From Megamerina dolium (lineage: Eukaryota; Arthropoda; Insecta; Diptera; Megamerinidae), in NCBI GenBank assembly GCA_963854835.1, contig OY978526.1:27207073-27271072 (forward strand): 64,000 bases of DNA. The letters run 5' to 3'. Shown here piece after piece: positions 41,470 to 55,000 of the stretch (position 1 is its first letter; the number at the start of each line of letters is the position of its first letter). The notes below the pieces were generated by a model that worked only from the letters and a program-made list of their open reading frames with translations, ran no database searches and had not been told where the DNA came from. The position numbers and the translations under genes were made by a program.

Positions 41470-42839
41470 ACATTTTAATATGTTTTATTCTAATAAATGC
41501 GTGAAATTCGCTGCTACTCTATAATTATAAAAACTAGTAAAACCGCATAAAAGTTGAGGCTGTAAATATGGACGTGTAACTAAAAGTTGAAAATACATTT
41601 GGACCTAAATATTTTGAGAAGAGTTGTTAAATCACACACACACACGCACACTAATTTTCATTACCAATTATGGTGATTGTTGGTAGTTATCAATTCTACT
41701 TTAGTATTCAAAGTATTTGCACTTCTCACCACTACGGAGTTACTCACATATTGCCGGTATGCTCTGTTGTGCATCTGGAAAAAAATCGATCATTAAAGGG
41801 ATTTTGCATTAATTTTTATCGAATAGTTCGATAAAAATGAACAATAGATATATAATTATATTTGATATAAAGCAGTGAAATCATATTTATGCTGAATATT
41901 AATTTAAATCCATTTGAATTTCGTGTGTGTATGTTGTGTATATGAGCACCGAAGCGTGTATCACCACGTAAGACTTTTTTTTAATATGTAAAGATACATA
42001 TTACATGAATATAAATAAATGACTAGATAACATAAATAAAAATATTACTGTCTTTTTTTTTTGTCTTTAAATTTACAAATGAAATCAATTTAAATGATGC
42101 GTAAAAAATGATTACCGAATTGTACTTGGATGCAAATGGTTGGACAGATCAAAGCAAAAATTAACATCTAATTAGTTTGTCATTCATTATTATCAACGTA
42201 AAAGCGAATATAAATATAAATATGGTAGTAAAAAATAAGATTAACCCTCAAGCGCATATCACATCAAGTTATTAATTTGTCGTTCCTTTATTTTTTCGGC
42301 AAAAATATATTTTTATTATGAAAACGTGGAATTGTTATATTCACCTCAACCACATAATGAAATTTGAAATTACGAAATTGAAAATTGGTGAAGGGAATCA
42401 TATATGTAAATGAAATCGACACCACTTGAAGGTTGAATGCAATTGAGTTCATTAGCTTGCTGACATATTGGCAACGTTTGAAAGAAAGAAGAAGAAAACA
42501 TGCTATTGCACAGTGGACTAATCCAAAAACCCCTAAGTTCTAGCTTTTTGTAAATGTTTAAATTTGCAAAAAGTATTTTGCTTCTGTCTCGTTTTCATTG
42601 ACATTAAATTCATTGACTAGTTCTCAATTTTATATTATCGGATAACGTGGCAACAATCTTCATGCTTGAACGTCATCTATAGGATATTGAAATCAGTATG
42701 CATCATTCCTTCGAAAGGTAAACATTTTTTAGTTCATACCTTCAAAACCCCATTTGCGGGAAGATTTGCTTTTTTGTTTTCACCCGAAGAATAATAAAGC
42801 TGTATAAGGCTTATGGAGAGAGAACATGCTCCATCACTT
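41470..42839. other. Intergenic downstream of RpS7
   Basis: AT-rich, with a short (CA)n near 41636-41646. No gene is recognised. Confidence 0.35.
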
Positions 42840-43195
42840 TCAATTTGTGCATTTTCATTTAGACGGTTCAGGGGCGGTGATAAAGAGCGCGAAAGAAGAC
42901 CCGCAATATTTTAAGACCCTGAATTGGAGGTTTTATTGGAAGAGGACCAGTGTCAAACTCTGAAAGGGCTTCCTGAACCTTTGAGAGTGACACAGCAAGC
43001 TATTTCTTTGCGTCTACAGGACATGGGCATAATCCAGAAAATGAGAAATTGAGTTTCGTACGAGCTGAAATGCTGCTTCAATGGTATAAAGGAGTCTTTG
43101 TTGTATCGTTGTTGTTCGTTACGATCGACATAAAAGGAGTTAATCATATTCGATATTTATGCCGTAAAACAAAAATGCGAAATAATTTAAAAAGG
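42840..43195 (+). pseudogene. Mariner transposase N-terminal relic
   Basis: Plus-strand piece reading LEVLLEEDQCQTLKGLPEPL then RVTQQAISLRLQDMGIIQKM, the second helix-turn-helix of a mariner-type transposase, followed by a stop and VSYELK in frame. Remains of the catalytic domain are not seen and no terminal repeats were found. Confidence 0.65.
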
Positions 43196-43328
43196 CTGCT
43201 TTAACGAAATGACATTTAAAGAACGAAGTATTGATGTGATTAAGTCTAGTAAAATACCACATAGATTATCGAATCAATAAACCGCTGAAAATCTTTAATG
43301 TAATGTATGTCGTATCAATAAGTAACTA

Positions 43329-44490
43329 TCAGGTCAGTCCATAAGTTCGTTTGTTATTTTTTCAATAGTTTCACACTAGGCGCTTTTTGCGTACAAAAAA
43401 TTATTCGTGGGAGAAGGGAACTAGTTCTCTATTTTCTCTGATGTATTGTGCATTCAACAAGTGATTTTGTTCGCGGATAGAAGTACGCGTTGCTAAAAAA
43501 TAAAATGGAATCTTCGAACGAGTATAACAGGCATATTTTATATTTTTTTTTTTATAAAAGTGGAAAAAAATGCTACAACTGCTGCTGCAGAATTAAACGC
43601 AGCTCATGGGGGAAATCCCGTGAGTGTAAGGACTGTACAAAAGTGGTTTTCCAAATTCCGAAGTGGTGATTGTGACGTTGAAGATACTCCACGCTCTGGT
43701 CGTCCTGAGGTCTTTAACTCCGACGCCTTGCTGGAACTCATGGAAGCTGAGCCAAGTTTGACAGTCGATATAATGGCTGGAAGGTTAAATTCATCACATA
43801 GCACAGTTTACAGGCACCTGGTTCAATTGAGCAAGGCTCCAAAGCTGGTAAAATGGGTTCCGCATGAACTTTCCGTCTCAAAGCTTCAGCAGAGACGGAA
43901 TGTGTTTTCTCAGCTTGAAAATGAGAGTTTTTTGTATCGTATTGTTGTTGGGGACGAAAAATGGGTCCTTTACAATAATTCTGTTCGCAAACGCCAGTGG
44001 TTCGATAAACATGAAAATCCAGAACCAACCCCCAGAGATGACCTTCACCCCAAGAAGATTCTCCTGTCTATTTGTTGGGATATGGCCGGTATCCTTTATT
44101 TTGATCTGATGGAACCAAACCAGACTATCACAGCTGATTATTATTGCCATCAACTATGCAAACTGAACGAGCTCGGATGGGAGCTAATGCCGCATCCACC
44201 ATACTCTCCGGATATTGCACCTTGTGATTATCACATTTTCCGCGGACTTCAGTCCCATTTAAGTATTAAGAACTACACCTCAAAAGAAGCTATAAAAAGG
44301 GATATCGACGCGTATTTTGTCTCCAAATACAAACAATTTTTTGAGCAGGAAATTAAAGATTTGCCAAAACGTTCGGGAGACATTGTAAATAATGCAGGAA
44401 AATATATTATTGATTAATAAATACTGAAAACTTTTTTTATTTATTTTAAAGCCACTGAAGAAAGACGCACGAACTTATGGACTGACCTGA
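43329..44490 (+). mobile_element. Mariner element, internally deleted
   Basis: The 1162-bp element is flanked by TA at 43327-43328 and 44491-44492. It has perfect 22-bp ends starting TCAGGTCAGTCCATAAGTTC. The transposase is disabled by a frameshift and an in-frame internal deletion, but the intact ends mean it could still be moved by an active relative. Confidence 0.9.
43505..44417 (+). pseudogene. Mariner transposase lacking the second catalytic block
   Basis: True start ATG at 43505 (MESSNEYNRHILYFFF). A poly-T run near 43545 shifts the frame, and the rest is open from about 43560 to 44417. The DNA-binding region (NAAHGGNPVSVRTVQKWFSK), WVPHEL, and the first Asp in VVGDEKWV are visible. 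The sequence then jumps from YYCHQLCKLNELGWELMPHP directly to YSPDIAPCDYH (third Asp), so about 50 codons with the second Asp motif are missing. It cannot be catalytically active. Confidence 0.88.
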
Positions 44491-44492
44491 TA

Positions 44493-45588
44493 TTTAAGCT
44501 CACGAGAACCACTGGCATGTATGATCGACGCTAAGGAAATACAACGCGTTGGCGGGATTTATTTTCTCTTCGTCTACCAAAAGCAAAAATTGAGCAGAAA
44601 CTTATTCTCGATTGATAGTCGATTGTGTTTCTAAAAAAAGTCCTTCAACGATCACTCATTGAATCACGTAAAAAGTGCTTGTTTTGACTGAAATAATAAT
44701 GAAAGCAATGTTCATGTCAAAACCTTCAATTTAAAAAGTATATAATAAAATCTTAACGACGTACACAATTTTCATATAAAATAATTGCTTTTCCTCCATA
44801 ATTGAATTTCCATTAAAAATTCGAATGAAATTTTACATATTCGAGTGAGTTCAAAATATACTCGTTCAATGCCACTTATCGAATAATGTGATTAGACTAA
44901 ATGTCTGCTTCATATGAAAAAGGCATATCAAAAGTATTGTTGATTTAAAGGGAAAATAATATTAATAATAATAACAATCATAATACAATCATCACAATTA
45001 GTTTGTTTATTTATTTGATTATAACATTTATTTGCTCTTAACGTTTTATAAAGAAAAATTGAAAATTATGATGAGAATAATAATGATAACGCTAATCATT
45101 AATGATGATGATAATAATGTCGATGATGACGAATGAGTGAATGAATACAAACATACATGAAGAAATGAGCAAAGGACAGCATTTAGGAAAGAGGAAATTT
45201 TGAATAAATTATAAGGGATAATCCATTCACATTGATTATACAAGTTATATATATGTTTTTCGGAACTGATAATTTTATTTTTTTTTTTATATATTTGAAC
45301 CTTTTACTTTGCTTTCTTCTTCATAACTTTCAAACGGGCCTACATAGATTTGTGAATATATGAAACTTTGTATTTGTCTCACAGGTGTGTTATTTATTTA
45401 ATACAAGGTTTTTTGTTTTATTTTTTAATATGCATTTAACGTTATTGTTATTATTGTTTTTGTGATAATTATTTAAATTTATTTTGGAATAATTTATACT
45501 TATATACATATATTGTATATATGAATGTAAATCTTTTAATCGTTAGATGCTGACTCTAATGGGAATTATATAATCGAAGTGATATATA
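44493..45588. other. Intergenic with simple repeats
   Basis: AT-rich, with low-complexity AAT and GATGAT stretches at 44957-44985 and 45061-45140. No gene is recognised. Confidence 0.4.
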
Positions 45589-46463
45589 CGTAGTCGGTCC
45601 CAGAACTACCCGATCTGACATATAGATGGCGGCAGTAGTTTGAAAAAAATTGCTTTGGTGAAAAGTGGCAACATTATAAAACTAATGTTTTAAGTTTCAA
45701 CACGTCACGTTGTTTACTTTTTTTTCCGGAGCAATCGAAAGTTAACGACCTCAGTGAATTTGTAAACATGGAAAAAATTGGTCACCGATATGTAATTCAA
45801 TATTTCCATTTGAAATGTCTCAATCCAACGAATATTAAAGCCGAACTAGATTCTACTCTGTGGAAGTCTTCTTCTTCGTTTACGACCATAAAATATTGGG
45901 TGGCAGAGTTTAAACAAGGTTGTACGAGTTGCCAAGACGAACACTGTAGTGGTCGACCAATTGAGGTGGTCACGCCAGAAACGGCTAAGACAAGCCACAA
46001 AATGGTATTGGATGATTGCCGGCTGAAGGTGCGTGAGCTAGGTGAAATTGCAGGCATTTCAAAAAGTGCTATACATCGTATATTGACCGAAAATATGGAG
46101 ACGAAAAAGCTGAAAAAGTGTGCAAGATGGGTGCCGCGTTTGCTCACAATAGAACAAAAACACCAGTTCACACATCCGCTATTGCGATGGCCTTATTCGT
46201 CAGATTTAGCTCCTTCGGATTATTTTCTATTCCAAAAATTTGAGAAAATGACTTGGTGGTAGAAGATTTACAAACAATGAAGAGGTGGAGTCTGCGGTAG
46301 ATGGCTATTTTAATGAGCTAGACAATTCATACTATAGACAGGGTATCGAAGATATAGAATATCGCTGGGAAAAGTGTATAGAACTAAAAGGAGATAATGT
46401 TGAGAAATATAAAAAAATTTGTTGTTTTCTTTGTTAAGTCGGGTAGTTCTGGGACCGCCCTCG
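45589..46463 (+). mobile_element. Mariner element, internally deleted (875 bp)
   Basis: Flanked by TA at 45587-45588 and 46464-46465. Left end CGTAGTCGGTCCCAGAACTA and right end AGTTCTGGGACCGCCCTCG match as imperfect inverted repeats. The transposase is reduced to its DNA-binding part joined to the C-terminus. Confidence 0.85.
45768..46436 (+). pseudogene. Mariner transposase, middle deleted
   Basis: From MEKIGHRYVIQYFHLKCLNP the N-terminal helix-turn-helix region is intact (VRELGEIAGISKSAIHRILT, then WVPRLLTIEQKHQ). The frame then passes straight into WPYSSDLAPSDYFLFQ, the third-Asp region. Both the first and second Asp segments are deleted. After the stop at 46262 the C-terminus is still readable with frameshifts to about 46436. 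Confidence 0.85.
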
Positions 46464-46465
46464 TA

Positions 46466-46640
46466 CATACATATGCATATGCATTTAAATTGAGGAACAG
46501 GCATTTGAGAAAGGAAAATGTTAGCAAAATGCGTTGACATCCGCTGGGCAAACGTCATATTACAAAATGGAACAACCTTTCATTTTAGCAATGACAGTAC
46601 ACAGTGGACAATCAGGTGATAAACCAGCTGCGAATCGCTG

Positions 46641-46676
<36 letters not shown>

Positions 46677-47800
46677 GATATAATTTTTTAATAAATAAAA
46701 ATTGAATTTCTTTTTTTTATAATTTGCACATTTTTTTTTTTTTGCAATATCTAAAAATTGACATACATCATTAAATTTGCATATATCATAGCATTCATTT
46801 AGTCATTCATTCATTTCATTTGCACTTACATAATTTAATGCATATATGTATATTTTTCGAAATATTTTCTTCATTAATTTTATGCTCTGCTTGTGACGTT
46901 AATTACAAGTATATTTAATTCATTAATCAAACAAAACAAATAAACATAAAAGTCGGTACCTATATACATATATGTATTGTACATATGTATTGTATAAGAT
47001 CAGTCATATATATGTCATACATTCAAACAAGTGAAAGAAATTATTGAGGTCATTCACGCGTACGCCCTTGCACCTTCATTTTGAGTTATCTTAAATTGAA
47101 TCAGAGTAATGACATGTAGCAACACGTAAGTTTAATTGAAATTTTTAATATATCTGATAAAGAGTGCATTAACACACACAAACTTTTTTTTTGTTTTCCC
47201 ATCAATGCTGCTGTTAATAGAAATTTCAAAATCTCAATTTAAACTCATTCGATATAGACGTTAAAATATTGTAATTCTATAAAACATGTTAATGTCAAAT
47301 ATGCATATGATTGACTCAGTGATGCTTTTATTGATGTCTACTAATCATTACGTCTACTATCATTAGCCTACATAATTAATTACTTGCTTATTTGCGCATT
47401 GCAACTGACAACAGATTAAAACTGCATGCGAAGTATTTCACAATCCGTTTCATTTTCTTCGCATTTTATTATTAAATCCAAAATGCACAGTGTCTTTTTT
47501 AATACAATATTTAATGATGAGCTTTAAAGAAAACAATAAAATGTCGAGCCCGTAATTATCGTCAAATTTAGGTTCATCTTAAATTTATTATCTTCTATTT
47601 GACAGATTTTTGTATGAGAAATATGTCAAAAAAGTTCATCAAATCGATCAATGCTGCTCATCTTGACAAAATGTCACTTTGTAAATTTTTGAGTAACACA
47701 AAATTTTTTTTTATCAATTAAAAACCAATACAACATCTGTTTTAATACAATATTTATTGAAGTACTTTAAATAAAATACTATACTTTCAAAATTAATAAA
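46466..47800. other. Intergenic with ATT microsatellite
   Basis: (ATT)n at about 46644-46672. A stretch at 47557-47660 shares the TTTTTGTATGAGAAATATGTCA motif with 48195 and with the foldback element at 60832. No gene is recognised. Confidence 0.4.
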
Positions 47801-48140
47801 ATAAATAAATATGTGGCACTTAAAGCCCCAAAGGGCTCTTTGGCCGAGCTTCTCTTCCATTACTGTTGTGCGTCTTAAATTTGGACAGTATTAGAAGGGA
47901 ACTATTTATTTTAGACGGTTCCGAACGGCAGAACACTTGTGACATCACTTTTTCTGAGCTTTGTCCAGAGATCTTTTAGAAGCTTTTTCATGTCAAGTTG
48001 TTACTGTCGTAAGAATTGCCAATTGCTTGCCGACAGGTGGGTACCATTCGAAAGAAAAATCTTATCGATATTAAATTTGTTATGCATCAGCCGGGGATTG
48101 AACCACGACCTACAGATCAGAAGGCGAACACACTAACTCA
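47801..48140 (-). mobile_element. SINE family A, inverted, head truncated
   Basis: (AAATA)n-type tail at 47791-47810, then ATATGTGGCACTTAAAGCCC and the full body. The head at the right end keeps the B-box (GGTTCAATCCCC on the minus strand) but loses the A-box. Confidence 0.78.
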
Positions 48141-49789
48141 AAGGCTCAAAATTAATACAATCTTAAATTTAGTATCAACCTTTTGGCAATTTTTTGTATG
48201 GGAAATATGTTTAAAAAAAATCGGTTTCTAAATTTTAGACGACTTTAACACAGTAATTGAGTCAGCTTAACTTTATGTGATGCTAAGCGAAAGAAAATGT
48301 GAAATTTTTTTACCACCTAACCTCAAAGAGTCAATTATTGATAGTTTTCATATTCAATGAATTTTTTGGAATATTAAAATTTCAATTAAATTAAATTTTA
48401 AGCAAAATTCAGTGGTATAACTGATGTATTCATTCACAAAAGAAAATTAATTTTGTCATAGTTAAAAATAGCGATGTGTTTTAGAGGTATAAAAGCAACG
48501 GCACAAAAAATCTGTGAATTAACAATTATTTTGGCTCTAAATTTTATGTGTATAAATAATTTTGGGCATATAGCTAGCTCGATTACATCTTATAAAGGCC
48601 ATTCGCCCGTCAAATTTCCCAAAATTGTATAGCAGCACTAAAATATTATGTACAGAACATACCTAATTATATAATTTCTTTCAAATCACATACACATACA
48701 CAATAACACTTTCATTTTGAGACATTTTTCATTTTGCAACTACGAATGAAGAGCCGCTTTAAAATGTCAAAGTATTTTTCAACTCATTACCAAAGGTTAT
48801 TTTTGATTATAAGTAAACAATTGAATGTAATTTAACCAAAGGTGAAATTAAAGAAATATTTGAAATTTTTTTACAAAAAGTTCCTTGAACCATCTCATTA
48901 GAATCGCTTACTTACTTCATACGTCATTTTGTGTACTCTAAATAAATATATCAAAATGCTTTAGTGCGAGAAATATGCATGTAACATAAGTGTGTCGAAA
49001 TCGATAGCAATTATAAAGCCAATATGAATGTATCTACATAATGTATACATACATGTGTATAAACATATGTATATCAAAATTAGTGTACAACTTTGATAAC
49101 AAAACAACAACAACTGAAATATGTTCCCCTAGTAATAATACGCAACAATATTTCATAAGTTGTACACCCACTGCTGTTCCCACTTTTTACTACTGTATGT
49201 TAACTACATCTTCTGCTGATTAAGTTATTGATGCTTTATGTAGGGCAATGCAAATATACAGGAGTGGAAATTTCTATAAATCCATCATCATGATTCTTAT
49301 TTAGATATGGTTTTAAATAAACAGTACTAGTAATTGAAAAAAAAAAATGGAAATTTATGTAAATGGATCTTTTTTTTTTCAATAATAAATAATATTATAA
49401 ATAAACTCATTGGGGAAAAAGTGATGGCCCTTAGTTATAGTCAAAATTAAGATGTGGAGAGATTTTTGTATGAGCAATTTATTTAACAAGTCAATACTCA
49501 ATTTAAGCTGGATATTAATTTTGACAATAACTACGGATCGATGAATTCGAAAGTTCTCAAAATATTTTTTAACTCAGATCAAATGTTTTTTTGGATACGT
49601 TCTGCGTGAATTAAAAAATTTTCTACTAAAAAAAGCGACAGATGATACAATTTAATGAAACAGATAAAATCGCAAGACTAAATTTCTCCTAAAAATAGAA
49701 ATTCTTTTTAGAGACGACTCTTAGTGTCATCGCTATGATAAGAGATTCAAAACTGAAGTAAGAATGGGAATTAGTCAGACATTTTTGTA
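48141..49789. other. Intergenic, decayed repeat pieces
   Basis: No gene is seen. 49436-49545 has two arms (TAGTCAAAATTAAG and TTTTGACAATAACT) resembling the foldback element at 60832. Confidence 0.4.
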
Positions 49790-50770
49790 GAAATTCTGCT
49801 GAAAAAATTTTCTGAAGTAACTAGAAAACCAGCAACAAAGTAGTTTGCTCGTTTTCGATCTGATAATTTTGATGTCAAAAATGCACCTCGCTCTGATCGA
49901 CCAATCACTGAAAAAGCCGATGAAGTCTGGAATAAATTGTAAAGACCGGCACATAAGCAGCGTATACCTTGCTAGGGAACTAGGCATTCATCACCAAGCA
50001 GTTATAAGCCATTTGAAGAATGCTGGATACACAAAGAAGCTCGATGTTTGGATGCCACATGAATTAACAGTGAAAATTTTAATGGATCGAATTTACATTT
50101 GCGATTCACTGCTAACACGGAATGAAGTCGAACCATAAGTGAAGCGAATGATTACGGGCTATGAAAAGTGAAGCACGTATGATAATAATGTGTGAAAAAG
50201 ATTGCGAACGAAGCGTGGTGAAACTTCGCAAACGGTGGCAAAGTCAGAATTGACACCAAGAAAGGTAATGTTGTGTGTCTGGTTTGATTGAAAGGAAATT
50301 GTTCATTTTGAGCTTCTACATCCTGGCCAAACGATTGATTCTCATCTCTATTGACAACAATTAAGGGGATTGAAGCAAGCAATTCAATTAAAATGGCCAG
50401 AATTGATCAACAGGAAAGGTGTTGTGTTCCATCATAACAACGCCAGCTCACACGCACACACATCTTTGATGACCCGACAGAAACTGAGAGAGCTTGGCTG
50501 GGAGGTTTTGATACATCCACCATATAGCCCAGACTTTGCACCTTCAGACTATCATTTGTTTCGATCTCTGCAGAACTATCTTAAGGGTGTAAATTTAAAT
50601 TCCGTAGAGGCCTGCAAAACACATTTGGATCAGTTTTTCGCTTAGAAAACCCAGAAGTTCTGCAAAGATGTAATAATCGCTTTACCCCAAAAATAGCAAA
50701 AGGTTATCGATCTAAACAGCACATATTTGGTTTCATGAAGCTCGTTTCAAATATAAAAAAAGTGTTTCAT
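49790..50770 (+). pseudogene. Mariner transposase relic
   Basis: Pieces in several frames: a helix-turn-helix (YLARELGIHHQAVISHLKNA near 49960-50025), WMPHELTV, then VVFHHNNASSHAHTSL (second catalytic block with the Asp changed to Asn) and HPPYSPDFAPSDYHLF (third Asp). At least two frame breaks occur. The right end (GAACTTTTTAGAACACCCAAT near 50791-50812) may be the terminal repeat; the left one was not found. Confidence 0.75.
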
Positions 50771-50812
50771 TTTTGGTCGAATTTATAACCGAACTTTTTA
50801 GAACACCCAATA

Positions 50813-52084
50813 TTTGTTTTTCCAAGGAAAATACTATTTAAATAAGCATTTCTGTTCACAACAACAAGAAAACATTTCTATAATTTTAATCCAAATAATT
50901 TCAATATGTTTGACTTTATATGAATTTCCACCATTGTATGTACGTTTACGTCCAAAAATTTCATAAAATCATCTAATGAGCGTGTGATGAATGTGTGCAA
51001 TGAACACATTTACCATTGAATGACCAATAAGAATGCTGTGCACTTCACATTCATATCATCATCATTATTTCAGATAATGGTCCACAAAAACTTCATCAGG
51101 CAATTTAAAATGCTATGATTAATTTAACAATTGTTGTTAGTTATTGATGTTTGGGAAATTTATGCAACGCAATATTGTAGCCCTATTTTATCCAAATCCA
51201 TTTACAAGTTTAGCGCATACACATTAGCGGTTTCATGTTCGTTTTGTCGGTGTTGCTATAAATGTAACTTCCGGCTGATGTTATTACCAATTTGAATAAT
51301 GTTGTGTTAATTTTTAATTTAAGCAATATTAACGACAACACCAGACAGAGACGCACGCATGTTACTGCATCTTCGTCTTCGTTATCTTCTCAAATCAAAA
51401 AATCATATCAAAAACCATTTCTTCGCTGCTGCTGCTGCTGCTGCTGCTGCTATCGTTTTGCTATTTGTCTCTACAGGTATTTAAAAGACGAACGAACAAA
51501 CAAAACATATTCCTTCTTCAGTTTTACCACCCAAGGTTGCACTGTTGCTGTCACGTTTTCAGTTTCATCTGTTAATTATGAACTTTTTCCACCATCATCA
51601 TCATCATCATCATCATCACCATAATCACTAGCTTCAGCAGCTGATGTTGTTGTTGTTGTTGTTTTTTTTATTATTGTCATATTATGCTTAAACAGTTGTT
51701 TCTTCTTCTTGATCATTTGGTTGATTGGTTACTTCGTTGGTTAGTTGGTTAGTTGGTTGGCTGGTTGGTAAGTTCGTGTGAAGATACCCTATGCCTGTTT
51801 CGGCACATGTTGCTGCTGTTGTTGTTGTAGCAATAATATTGTTATTTGTTGTTTTTAAAATGAATAGCGACGAAATCGATGAAACCGAAAAAAACCCAAA
51901 AATTTGTGTTTATGGATATAAAAGTTTAAAACTCTTTTGATTAGCATTTAGTTGATTTGTGTATGTCATTTGGTCAAGACGCTGACATTTTGGTATCTTG
52001 TTGTGTGTGTATGTGCGTTTAATTATTTGTTTCGGTGTTCGCTATCATAGTATTAAGGCTCATCTCTGAGATTACAAAGGAAAA
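50813..52084. other. Tweedle gene upstream region, simple repeats
   Basis: (GCT)n at about 51427-51452, (ATC)n at 51593-51619, GTTGTT at 51643-51662 and GTTGGTTAGTTGG-type runs near 51730-51770. These produce long but meaningless ORFs (51292-51624). A leader exon of the cuticle gene may begin near 52040. Confidence 0.4.
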
Positions 52085-55000
52085 ATGCGCGTTTTCATTG
52101 TAAGTCACGCATTTATTGGCGATTTTAAAGAAAATACATTAAAATTGAACATTAAAAAAAAGGTGTGAAATTATCTGAAGTGTTTTGAAGAAGAATGTGC
52201 TCGAAACAAATCCTTAAAAATTAGAAATACTCTAATTTAATTAAAAATTTCATAGAGCTTCAATCCATAAAGTACTGTCGAGATGAATTTGAACTACAAA
52301 ATCGATTGTGAATTGCTCTCCTGTTACGAATTATTAGTGTAATTTATTTGACATGTATTATTCAATGATTAATTGGATTACTTGGGCTCAAATACATGCA
52401 GCACTTCAGGCTCCACGTGAATTTCAACTGTGAAGTATTTGGGTTGGAATTCTATTGTGAATTGTACTCCTGTCATGAATTGTTAAGTCATTCAATCCTT
52501 TTAATTTGTTTTTGAAGGATTCATTTGGGTTATTATCTGTTTAACGGTGAAATTGTTAATAGAATTGTTCAAAGTTGAAACTGAATCGCTTCCGGCTAAT
52601 TCCCTCCGTTGAAATTTGCAGTTGTCAGTTGAATTTTTCATAATTAATTTTATATTACTGGGCTTAAAAAATTATTTTAAGCAATAGACTGCAATTTGAC
52701 ACGGAAAAATCTTTGCTAATCATTCTTTATTCTTTTACACAGATCGTGTGTTTAGCGGCTTCGGCATTTGCTGCGCCACAAGGCTATAATTATCAGCAAC
52801 AGCAGCAGCAACAACAACAACAACAGTTAAGTAACTTTGGCAGCATTGGCAGGATTCAAACTCAAACAATTGCACAACAAGGACAAAATTTCCTACAAGA
52901 AGCACTCCACAATCCAAAATTAATGCAGACACTGTTGAATGAACCAAGCGGTACTTATTCGATTGCACCACAAGGACTTTATCAACCACCACAACAGCAG
53001 CAAGGATATCAACAAAGTGGAAATTATGCATACAATCAGCCGCAACAACAACAATATCAACCGGGTCCAATCGTTACCAAAGATATCTTTGTACATGTTG
53101 CACCACAAGAACAGGAAGAACGTTATCGTCCCGCACCATTACCCCAAGGGCCACCACGTAAACATTATCGCATCGTTTTCATTAAGGCACCAGCACCAAC
53201 CATTAGTCCGGCTGCATTGCGTGTGAATCAGGCACAAACCGAAGAGAAGACCATAATTTATGTGTTGACAAAGAAACCGGATCCACTCGATTTAGAAACG
53301 GCCATACAGGATGTTGCACCTAAACAACCTACCAAACCGGAGGTGTATTTTATTAAATACAAAACACAAGAGGAGGCTCAACACGCACAACGTGCCATTC
53401 AAGGTAAGCTTGTGCAGCGCCAAATAATCTAATCGCTAATATATTGCCTATTTTGACATTTAAAAGTTGTTTGCTCTTTAAAATGGTTTCGCTACCTTCC
53501 TTCCTATTTCTTATTATTATTCAACATTTCCATTCAACAAACAACTAAGTCTTTCATAATCATACGAAAGCAAAAAAAAAAAAAAAACGCTTCGTTTCGA
53601 AACGAAATGGATAAATAAAGGATGACCTTGTATATATATTGTATAAAGTATATAGAATAGCTAGTATCGCGACATCATGAATCATGCCTTTTTTTGTCTT
53701 TTAGTCTTTTATTATTAATTGTTACTAATTCGTTTATGTAAATCATTTTAATTTTGAGGTTAATGACAGCGTTTGTGATAGGTCAATATTTATATATACG
53801 AGGTAGCACAGTGTGTGAGCTATTAATAAATCTGCATATAACATACTTATATGATATGAGTATGTTTATAGCATCAAGCTGTCAAATTTTAATCACTGCA
53901 TTTTGTCACATTTTGATAATTTGTTTCACGATGTATTAAATTCAATTTGAATTGTTTTTATAGAAGTGTGTAAATATAAAATACCCAGCGATAAATCGGA
54001 TCATATAAACATTAGTCTTTACGCACTCCGTACTGTCTTGACCTTCTGATCTTGAGGTCGTGGGTTTAATCTCCGGCTGAAGCACCATGACTTTTCTTTT
54101 GAACGATACCCACCTGTCAGCAAGCAATTGGCTATGGTTCCGGCAGTAACAATTTGCCATGAAAAAGCTTTTAAAAGAACTCTGTGAGAAAGCTCAGAAA
54201 AAGTGATGTCACAAAGGTTCTGCCGTTCGAAATCGACTAATATAAGTAGGCCCCATTTAATACTGTCCAGAATATACCACACACACAACAGTACAGAAGC
54301 TTTATCAAAGGGCCCTTTGGGGCCTATAAGTGCCACATATTTATTTTATTTTACTTTCTTTTCCCGCACTCCAATAGAAGCAAAAGATTGTTTTCCTTTT
54401 TAATCTTGTGTTTGCTTTGCGTGTTTGAAATAGAGAAATTTTACAGTACTCCAAAAGTATGCCAAGTAATGTGTTGAGATTTTCTAAATTAAATGTGTTT
54501 ATCGAGAACCACACTCGGAGAGTCAAATTTAATAACAAAAAATCTCCTTACAGTCGGCTGAGGCCGACCAAAATATACCCTGCATATGTAGATTTATATA
54601 TAAAGAGTTTACTCGAATATCCAACTTTTCTTTTATTTCCACTTTTCGAGAAACAATTTTTGCATATACTACTAATTTACACCCGAAATATGGTTGACTT
54701 TGACGAAGTAAAAGGATTTTAAGATAATTCCGAGGCTTAGTATGGGAGCTATATAAAAGTGGGCGTGGCTTACCACTTTCTAGAAAATCCAATTAATTTT
54801 TCAACGTTAATCCACACCTTAAATTTGGTGTCCTACGTTGAATAGTTTCTAAGTTATGGTGGTTAAAATTTTCGTTTAATTTCCTCAACTTTGTATGGGA
54901 GCCCCAATAAGAAGTGGGCGTGGTACGCTGATTTTTCGCCAGATTATTTCCGACTACCATATTAACCTAATTGTTAATTATGATTGTTCTAGACAGAAGG

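Noticed and set aside
51292..51624. 110-codon ORF with Cys and Ser runs
   Set aside because: The runs come from (GCT)n and (ATC)n microsatellites; no signal, domain or splice context.
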